Of a DNA stretch of 11,855 nucleotides, positions 7,279 to 11,855 are shown in pieces. Within the stretch, counting starts at the first letter, position 1. Each line of letters starts with the position of its first letter. The translations under genes were made by a program, and so were the position numbers. Location: positions 1 to 11,855 of the forward strand of contig JAKASN010000017.1 of NCBI GenBank assembly GCA_021819025.1. The letters run 5' to 3'. The notes beneath the pieces were generated by a model. The model was not told where the DNA came from, did no database searches, and worked only from the letters and a program-made list of their open reading frames with translations. The stretch is from Actinomycetes bacterium. Lineage in GTDB: Bacteria; Actinomycetota; Acidimicrobiia; Acidimicrobiales; Acidimicrobiaceae.

Positions 7279-8373
7279 TCAGCGTCTTGATGAAGCTAGA
7301 GCGCGCAGCACCGCCTCTAGGTCGTTGAAGTCGTTGTAGAGATGGAACGAGAGTCGTAACTTTCCATCTCGAAAAGCGGCCACGACGCCACTTTGCTCAA
7401 GGATCTCTGGGGTGACGTCGGTGGGGATACTCACGATCGCTGAGTTTTGTGGCGGGATTCCCATGGCCTCGCAGAAGGTCTGGGTGAGTTCGAGGTTATG
7501 CGCATAAATCGCCTGTGTCCCGATTTGGTCAAGGAGATCCATCGCTTGGGCAGCGGCTACGCTACCGAGCCAGGCCGGTGAAACTTGGTAGGCTCGGGCA
7601 TCGCTAGCGAGCCGTAGCGGTGGCCCGTACACCGTGCTCCAGGGGTCCTCGCCCGAGTACCAGCCGGCAAAGATCGGACGTACCCAGCTCTGCGAATTGG
7701 GGTTGATCGCGAAGAATCCCGTGCCGCGAGGTGAGCAAAGCCACTTGTAAGCCCCAGCCGCGATGACATCGAAATCCCCGCCATGGATTGGAAGCCAACC
7801 CGCCGCCTGTGTCACATCTAGGTAGGTGCGTACGCCGAGGTTTCGACACGTTGTGGAGAGAGCATCCAGGTCAATGACTCGGCCGTCAGCAGACTGTACC
7901 GCGCTCACCGCGACGAGCGATGTATCCTGCGTGATCGCTTCGGTAAGGCGCTCGAGCGGCACCGCAGTCACCCTGAGGCGGCTGTCTCGATGGCCTACGA
8001 GAAAGGGAAAAAGAACTGAGGTAAAGTCCTCTTCGGCAACGAGTACCTGACTCCCCGGTTCCAGGCTTGATGCGACCATTCCGGCTGCAACGGACGCTTG
8101 TCCGACGATCCCGACGGTGCTAAGTTCAACTTGGGTCAGGTGCGCAAAGGCGGCTCGCGATCGGTCCACTGCGCTATCGAACGCGGCGACGTCGCCTTCG
8201 CCGCGACTCCACATCTCGACAGCGCGTGTGAGGGCCTCTACCGCTCTTTTTGGCGGGACGCCGACGGTGGCGGTATTCAAGAAGTGGTTTCGCTGGGCGA
8301 AGTCCTCGCGATGATTGGCGATCTTCGCGCTCGCCGAAAGGACAGCTGTGTTATCAGGCAGTTCTGCGTCCAT
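7279..8373 (-). CDS. PLP-dependent enzyme of the class V aminotransferase fold (cysteine desulfurase / isopenicillin-N-epimerase-like)
   Basis: A 364-residue cytosolic fold-type I PLP enzyme. The cofactor region is plain: Asp186 and Gln189 in YLDVTQAAGW, then GDFDVIAAGAYKWLCSPRGT (199-218), with Lys210 as the expected Schiff-base lysine. Also typical are GWYSGEDPW (about 245-253), DARAYQVSPAWL, and the C-terminal LRLSFHLYND ending. These place it among class V enzymes that act on amino acids as lyases, epimerases or aminotransferases. There is no sign of the conserved Cys loop that would argue for a true cysteine desulfurase, and the substrate cannot be told. The ATG at 8371-8373 lies only 3 nt after the stop of the upstream lipoprotein gene and has a weak ribosome binding site, so the two are probably co-transcribed and coupled. 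Confidence 0.85.
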   Translation of the reverse strand: MDAELPDNTAVLSASAKIANHREDFAQRNHFLNTATVGVPPKRAVEALTRAVEMWSRGEGDVAAFDSAVDRSRAAFAHLTQVELSTVGIVGQASVAAGMVASSLEPGSQVLVAEEDFTSVLFPFLVGHRDSRLRVTAVPLERLTEAITQDTSLVAVSAVQSADGRVIDLDALSTTCRNLGVRTYLDVTQAAGWLPIHGGDFDVIAAGAYKWLCSPRGTGFFAINPNSQSWVRPIFAGWYSGEDPWSTVYGPPLRLASDARAYQVSPAWLGSVAAAQAMDLLDQIGTQAIYAHNLELTQTFCEAMGIPPQNSAIVSIPTDVTPEILEQSGVVAAFRDGKLRLSFHLYNDFNDLEAVLRALASSRR

Positions 8374-8376
8374 CGA

Positions 8377-9333
8377 CTATCCGAGCGCCGAGGCAAGTAC
8401 CGAAGCAATCGTCGCAGGCGATTGTGCCATGGTGGTCTTCGCGGCTGGAGATAGAGTAGAAACCGCCCCGCCGAAGCTGGAGAAGGTGACCTTGATGGCG
8501 ACGCTTGGCGACGCTGACGACGACGCTCCTTTGATTGCGAGCGGGCCAGAGAGAGTGATTTCGCGGATTAGCCCCGCCGAATCGACCCATACTTGTAGCG
8601 TCGCGTGGGGCGAATCGATGAGCGCGCTAGCACTGCCGCCGGAAGTGAGTTCGCGGGGCGTGCCATCGGCGGCGATATTAGCGGAGAACTCCGTCGCTGG
8701 GGCCCCATCGATGGTAGCACTTGATCCTCCGGCGAAGCGCGAGAGTTTGCTGTGTGCAAGGAGCCAGAGAAATGATGCAGGGTCTGTTGCGATCCCTACC
8801 GCAAATTCGGCAGGGTTATTGCTGGCGGCGATGGATTGAAGCAACCCGTCGTAGTTCACCGAGACCCATTTGATTCCCGTCGGCACTAAGGCGGCGAGGC
8901 TCGAGGGTACCGTAATGAACTCGGTCGATCCGATGCCGATAATGGGGAGAGATTCGGCGATCGGAGAGGTCACGGTCATGGTAAGCCGTGAGGTTCCGGT
9001 GGTACCGGGATGTGTTTGAGCTCCGCTAACGCGAAGTGCGATCTCTTGCGAACCAGGCACCTTCATGGCAAGGGTGAGTGCGACCACCTCGGACGTTTGC
9101 GCCTGGGTCCTTGTTGTGGCAGAAGATATCGCCTTAGAGATTGTGGCAGCGCTGCTGCTAGACGTGGATCGGGGTGTGCTAGCGCCACAGGCTGAAGTTA
9201 TCGATCCGATTACCAATAGCGAGATTGGCAAAGTCGAGTTCGGCCCGGGTTTCTTCGTCGTAGGCTTCGTCCCATGGCGACCCGATTTCATCAGCTTCCA
9301 CCTTCCCATGAGCGCAAATATGGATTTGAGCAT
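8377..9333 (-). CDS. Predicted secreted lipoprotein with a possible LppX/LprG-like (LolA-like) domain
   Basis: The 318-residue protein has a basic N-terminus, a hydrophobic stretch (LPISLLVIGSITSA) and a lipobox-like TSAC followed by GAS and a Ser/Thr-rich linker of about 35 residues, typical of lipid-anchored exported proteins. ATG 9333 is the outermost start; a Met at 9291 (residue 15) would give a more usual signal peptide. The mature part has alternating beta-type segments, for example KWVSVNYDGLLQSI, and LQVWVDSAGLIREITLSGPL near the C-terminus. The VWVDSAGLIREI pattern recalls mycobacterial LppX/LprG-type lipoproteins and LolA-like folds; that link is inference from a short pattern. The lipobox has Thr at -3 rather than Leu. 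It is probably in an operon with the PLP enzyme 3 nt downstream. Function unknown. Confidence 0.75.
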   Translation of the reverse strand: MLKSIFALMGRWKLMKSGRHGTKPTTKKPGPNSTLPISLLVIGSITSACGASTPRSTSSSSAATISKAISSATTRTQAQTSEVVALTLAMKVPGSQEIALRVSGAQTHPGTTGTSRLTMTVTSPIAESLPIIGIGSTEFITVPSSLAALVPTGIKWVSVNYDGLLQSIAASNNPAEFAVGIATDPASFLWLLAHSKLSRFAGGSSATIDGAPATEFSANIAADGTPRELTSGGSASALIDSPHATLQVWVDSAGLIREITLSGPLAIKGASSSASPSVAIKVTFSSFGGAVSTLSPAAKTTMAQSPATIASVLASALG

Positions 9334-9658
9334 ATCAATTCCAGCTCGAAGTATGTTTCACTTGCAAACTTGGCGTTGAGACATCTTCCCTAAGGTGACG
9401 TGATATGGTGGATATCTCCAGACAGACGCTGGGTCGGAGGCTGTTGTTAGGTCCTCGAGACGGCTAAGCCTTTTGGGAGAATGGACACAATATTCCCGGA
9501 GGCACAAGTTGATTTCACCCACCCAGCGATGATCCCTAGCCGGGATATTTACCAAGGCAGTCCCTAGCGTATTGGCGCCCGGGACCAAAGAACACTCAAG
9601 GTCTCCCATGCGCAAAGAATAATTTCGGTTTGTCGCGCCTTCCTTGCAGTTAAGGCGG
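9334..9658. other. Intergenic region without a supported gene
   Basis: These 325 bases separate the methyltransferase and lipoprotein genes, both on the minus strand. An 85-codon minus-strand frame (9358-9615) exists, but its product is featureless and its start has no ribosome binding site. A hairpin lies at the methyltransferase end (listed separately). The promoter of the 9333 lipoprotein is probably near 9350-9420, but I find no convincing -35/-10 pair. Confidence 0.4.
9636..9657 (-). terminator. Hairpin just after the methyltransferase stop, possible weak terminator
   Basis: CGCCTT (9636-9641) and AAGGCG (9652-9657) form a 6-bp stem with a 10-nt loop, starting 1 nt after the methyltransferase stop codon on the minus strand. 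No U-run follows, so this is at most a weak or factor-assisted terminator, or an mRNA 3'-end stabiliser. Confidence 0.3.
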
Positions 9659-10423
9659 TTACTTTGTCGATCGCGCGATGAAGATCTCCGTGAAGTATGG
9701 TATTGTCACCTGCTCTTTGTCGTAGGCATGGTTTTTTAGTAACTCCAGAGCGCTCTCGATCGTTTTTGTTCGGGTGGCTTCTTCGAGCGTCGAGACGTGG
9801 CTGAAGCTCGCTACGAGGTCGCGCGCGGCCTCTAGAGAGATGACGTGGTCGAGACCAGAAGTGAAGCGATCGAAAGGCCCGAAATAGCCGCTCTGGGAGA
9901 TCTCTGCGGCGATATCGAACCCCACGGATTCCACGACATGCGCTCTAGTGATTCGGTCGAACTCTCGCACCCAGTCGATGCTGAGGTCGCGCCGGTTCCA
10001 GATCATGGCCAGTCGACCGCCGCGTTGAAGTACTCGTTGCAAATCAGGCACCGCGAGATCGAGCTTGAACCAATGAACCGCTTGTCCCGCGATGGCAGTG
10101 GTAAAGGTGTTCTCCGCAAATGGGAGTTGCTCGGCCCTCGCAGCGAGGCACGCGACCGCGGGGTGCCCTCGCTCTAGTTCCCTAAGCATCTTGAGCGAGA
10201 TGTCCGTGGCGAGGAGCTGTTGGGGCGCCAAGTCCAAGATGGTGTCGGTCAATAGGCCTGTGCCAGCGCCAAGCTCAAGGACGATATCTTCGGCATCAAT
10301 CGCATGCGCTACGGCATCGCGGGGATATTTCGGGCGTGAACGGGCATATTGTCCTGCTACTTTGCCAAAACTTGTGCCAAGTAGCTCGCGTCGGTCGTCA
10401 TGGTCCTCGGGTTGATCAGCCAT
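9659..10423 (-). CDS. Class I SAM-dependent methyltransferase (Methyltransf_11 type)
   Basis: A 254-residue soluble protein with the Rossmann-fold methyltransferase signature: motif I VLELGAGTG (48-56), the acidic end of strand 2 at ATDIS (72-76), ARAEQLPF (95-102, motif II-like region) and AGQAVHWF (112-119). The N-terminal SFGKVAGQYARSRPKYP (18-34) is common in UbiE-like and related small-molecule methyltransferases of actinobacteria. The acceptor substrate cannot be read from the sequence. The start ATG 10423 is forced, since a stop codon lies two codons upstream and no other start codon occurs in the next 30 codons. AAGGA abuts the ATG with no spacing, and TATTGT lies 7 nt upstream, so the mRNA may be leaderless. 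Downstream is a hairpin. Confidence 0.9.
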   Translation of the reverse strand: MADQPEDHDDRRELLGTSFGKVAGQYARSRPKYPRDAVAHAIDAEDIVLELGAGTGLLTDTILDLAPQQLLATDISLKMLRELERGHPAVACLAARAEQLPFAENTFTTAIAGQAVHWFKLDLAVPDLQRVLQRGGRLAMIWNRRDLSIDWVREFDRITRAHVVESVGFDIAAEISQSGYFGPFDRFTSGLDHVISLEAARDLVASFSHVSTLEEATRTKTIESALELLKNHAYDKEQVTIPYFTEIFIARSTK

Positions 10424-10502
10424 TCCTTAGACAATAGCCCGCCACGGTGAGAGGGATCGATTGGCACGCTTGGGGCCCTGCTTGTTTCGATGCGCGACAC
10501 TG

Positions 10503-10979
10503 CTATGCGAGTTCGCCGATGTCGTTTGAGACAGCGTTGATGTCATCGTTGACTTTGGTTCCGGTGTCTTGAGCCGCTGCGGCGTCGTTGGACGAACCCG
10601 TGGCTATCGCCGCCAAGCATTCGCCCGCAAAGGTGTGCGAGTCCGATACCGTCGCTGCCCAGTCTTTGGCAAGCGGATTCGATTTGGGCAAGGGCTGGCG
10701 AAGCATCGACGAAGTGTCGAGCTCAAGCTTGGTGCACTCGGTCTTTGCGGTTTTGGAGTTGCCAGCACTGAGAGCGTTGGCAGAACCTTGGAAGTCGCTT
10801 TGAAGCTTTTGGACGTCCGCCATTCCGTAGCTGGTGATCCAGTAGGCGACGTTGACCGCTTGATTTGCTGCACTTTGTCCCGAGGATCCGCATGACGATG
10901 TTGTGGCTGCGAGTCCGAATGCTCCAAGGGCGATAGCTCCGCTACTCGTGAGCCGAGCCAGCCATTGCATAGGTGTCAT
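10503..10979 (-). CDS. Small predicted lipoprotein, mostly helical, function unknown
   Basis: From the ATG at 10977-10979 the product is 158 residues: a short n-region (MTPMQWLARL), a hydrophobic segment (SSGAIALGAFGLAAT) and a lipobox-like TSSC with Cys30, then a Ser/Gly linker. The mature part is rich in Ala, Asp, Lys and Ser and looks helical (ADVQKLQSDFQGSANAL; NDDINAVSNDIGEL), with two further Cys in AKTECTKLE and FAGECLAAI that could form a disulfide outside the cell. The frame extends upstream to 11186, but those residues would bury the signal peptide in the middle of the protein, so I reject that start. An alternative ATG at 10970 gives nearly the same protein. No family recognised; it could be a sensor or substrate-binding accessory, but nothing shows this. 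Confidence 0.7.
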   Translation of the reverse strand: MTPMQWLARLTSSGAIALGAFGLAATTSSCGSSGQSAANQAVNVAYWITSYGMADVQKLQSDFQGSANALSAGNSKTAKTECTKLELDTSSMLRQPLPKSNPLAKDWAATVSDSHTFAGECLAAIATGSSNDAAAAQDTGTKVNDDINAVSNDIGELA

Positions 10980-11044
10980 CTGACCAAGATAGCCGATGGG
11001 TCGAGTGATTTGGAGGGAGATGGTCAGGTTGGGGAGCGCTTTTG

Positions 11045-11060
11045 GGATGGATGGATGGAT
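11045..11060 (+). repeat. Tetranucleotide repeat, four GGAT units
   Basis: Four perfect tandem GGAT copies (ATCC on the minus strand) lie 66-81 nt upstream of the ATG of the small lipoprotein gene, in its probable leader or promoter. Such short repeats can slip. Four copies is few, so an effect on expression is only a possibility. Confidence 0.6.
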
Positions 11061-11076
11061 GTTCGTGCCGAGCTCG

Positions 11077-11400
11077 CTACAAAGATGCGAAGCAAATTGG
11101 CCTCTCCTGGTTAGAAGCGCGAAGGTGATTGCCAAGATGGCCTGGCCATGATGTTTGTACTTGGATGCCCAGCAGCTTGCTGTCATCGAAGATTATTAAA
11201 TCGCTGGCGATAACTGCGGCACCAGTTGAGAAGAGGCAGGCGAACTTCGAAGGCTTGAGGGAGTCGAGAGTGGAAACTTCTATGCCCCAATGTTTGGAAT
11301 ATAAAGTACTGACAAGGCAAATGGTCATTGGCAGCCCGATGGAAGGCTGTAACGCCGAGGGTAGGCGATAATTGCCGAAGGTTACGCTCGGCGGATTCAC
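11077..11400 (-). CDS. Possible small hypothetical protein, 107 residues
   Basis: The GTG at 11398-11400 has GAGG five bases upstream on the minus strand. The product has a hydrophobic middle (FACLFSTGAAVIASDLIIF) that might be a membrane segment, but no recognisable family or motif. It ends 97 nt before the small lipoprotein start. An 80-codon frame on the opposite strand covers part of it. The stretch 10980-11575 holds no other gene that I can support. This may be a chance frame. Confidence 0.22.
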   Translation of the reverse strand: MNPPSVTFGNYRLPSALQPSIGLPMTICLVSTLYSKHWGIEVSTLDSLKPSKFACLFSTGAAVIASDLIIFDDSKLLGIQVQTSWPGHLGNHLRASNQERPICFASL

Positions 11401-11575
11401 AACTACCTCAGCTGTCGATATTATGTTTTGAGCTGTGTTAAGTTAGTTCGGGCTCAGTTACGCGACGCTGCCATTCGCGCACCTGACGTTTTAATAGCCG
11501 AGACGCCAGATCAGATCGGGGAGAAAAATCCGGGATACCGAAGCGCATGAACCTGCGTCGCGCGCGGAATTACGC

Positions 11576-11855
11576 GTGTCTCTCTTAGTTTTGCGCCCTT
11601 TCGTCTTTCTTACAGGTGCTGCTGTGATGGCGGTGGAGTTCAGTGCGCAAAGGCTTCTGGAGCCTTTTTTCGGCAATTCCGAACTTGTGTGGGCGACGTT
11701 GATCGGTCTCATCTTGTTGGCACTCTCAGCTGGGTATGCGATCGGGGGGAGGCTAGCTGACCGGTGGCCCGTTCCCACCGGTCTTGGCGCACTAAGCCTT
11801 GGTTCCGGGATTTTCGTCGCGCTGTTGCCCGCGATGGCGCGGCCCTTTCTCACTG
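11576..11855 (+). CDS. Membrane protein of the fused MFS/spermidine-synthase type, N-terminal part
   Basis: The visible 93 codons encode membrane helices typical of proteins annotated as fused MFS/spermidine synthase: FLTGAAVMAVEFSAQRLLEP (11-30), then FFGNSELVWATLIGLILLAL (31-50) and the loop SAGYAIGGRLADRWP (51-65), followed by another hydrophobic helix. In this family an N-terminal membrane domain precedes a SAM-binding, spermidine-synthase-like domain, which would lie beyond the window; whether such proteins make polyamines is uncertain. The start is GTG 11576 by default: the frame is open back to a TAG at 11495, and no ATG occurs before the first helix. The ribosome binding site is weak (GGA eight bases upstream). 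The right end is truncated by the window. Confidence 0.8.
   Translation, partial: MSLLVLRPFVFLTGAAVMAVEFSAQRLLEPFFGNSELVWATLIGLILLALSAGYAIGGRLADRWPVPTGLGALSLGSGIFVALLPAMARPFLT

Noticed and set aside
8315..8839. 174-codon plus-strand frame
   Set aside because: It is antisense across the junction of the lipoprotein and PLP-enzyme genes; the Ala/Ser-rich text arises from the low-complexity lipoprotein codons.
9358..9615. 85-codon minus-strand frame between the methyltransferase and lipoprotein genes
   Set aside because: It has no ribosome binding site and no domain or protein-like periodicity; it is probably chance.
10980..11186. Upstream extension of the small lipoprotein to a start at 11186
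   Set aside because: It would place the signal peptide and lipobox about 70-99 residues into the protein; ATG 10979 gives a normal signal peptide.
11547..11588. 13-codon ORF (MNLRRARNYACLS) overlapping the start of the membrane protein gene
   Set aside because: A leader peptide was considered, but there is no ribosome binding site and no attenuator structure, and so short a frame is expected by chance.
1..11855. tRNA, rRNA, CRISPR arrays, insertion sequences, attachment sites, replication origin
   Set aside because: I looked on both strands for T-arm-like motifs, regularly spaced repeats, transposase-like frames and terminal inverted repeats, and saw none.
1..11855. A new defence or secondary-metabolite system
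   Set aside because: The recognised genes are a catabolic operon, heme A synthesis, and separate housekeeping-type or unknown genes. No set of neighbours has the nuclease, toxin-antitoxin, synthase or transporter make-up of such systems.

Overview
The window reads as a stretch of chromosome from a moderately GC-rich bacterium, most likely an actinobacterium. I base this on base composition, TTG and GTG starts, frequent overlapping genes, a histidine-utilisation set regulated by a HutC-type GntR protein, and a heme A synthase with a CX5C pair in each half. A member of the Acidimicrobiia would fit, but that is a guess. I see no mobile element, CRISPR array, rRNA or tRNA.

Positions 1-5498 (minus strand) carry a histidine-degradation operon transcribed in the order hutH - hutC - hutU - hutI - hutG. 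HutH deaminates histidine to urocanate, HutU hydrates urocanate to imidazolonepropionate, HutI opens that ring to N-formimino-glutamate, and HutG (arginase-like, cut off by the window edge) releases glutamate and formamide. Four of the five genes are joined by overlaps of 4 to 17 nt. The hutC-hutU gap is 45 nt and holds a strong ribosome binding site. Upstream of hutH I see a good extended -10 promoter with two TTGTATAG half-sites in inverted orientation. One lies over the -35 box and the other in the short leader, which suggests that HutC represses its own operon until urocanate appears.

Divergent from hut, on the plus strand, is a heme A synthase gene (ctaA/COX15 family, about 5767-6681). 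A short hydrophilic reading frame with a very good Shine-Dalgarno sequence (5679-5801) precedes and overlaps it. About 600 bases follow (6682-7278) without a confident gene; protein-like fragments interrupted by stops suggest possible gene decay.

Positions 7279-10979 (minus strand) hold a small lipoprotein, a SAM-dependent methyltransferase, a larger lipoprotein and a class V aminotransferase-fold PLP enzyme. The larger lipoprotein and the PLP enzyme are only 3 nt apart and probably form an operon. The lipoprotein leader contains four tandem GGAT units. At the right edge a plus-strand gene begins (about 11576) for a membrane protein of the fused MFS/spermidine-synthase type.

I do not see evidence for a new multi-gene system. 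The points most worth following are the operator layout of the hut promoter, the small ORF before ctaA, the decayed-looking stretch after ctaA, and the lipoprotein/PLP-enzyme pair.
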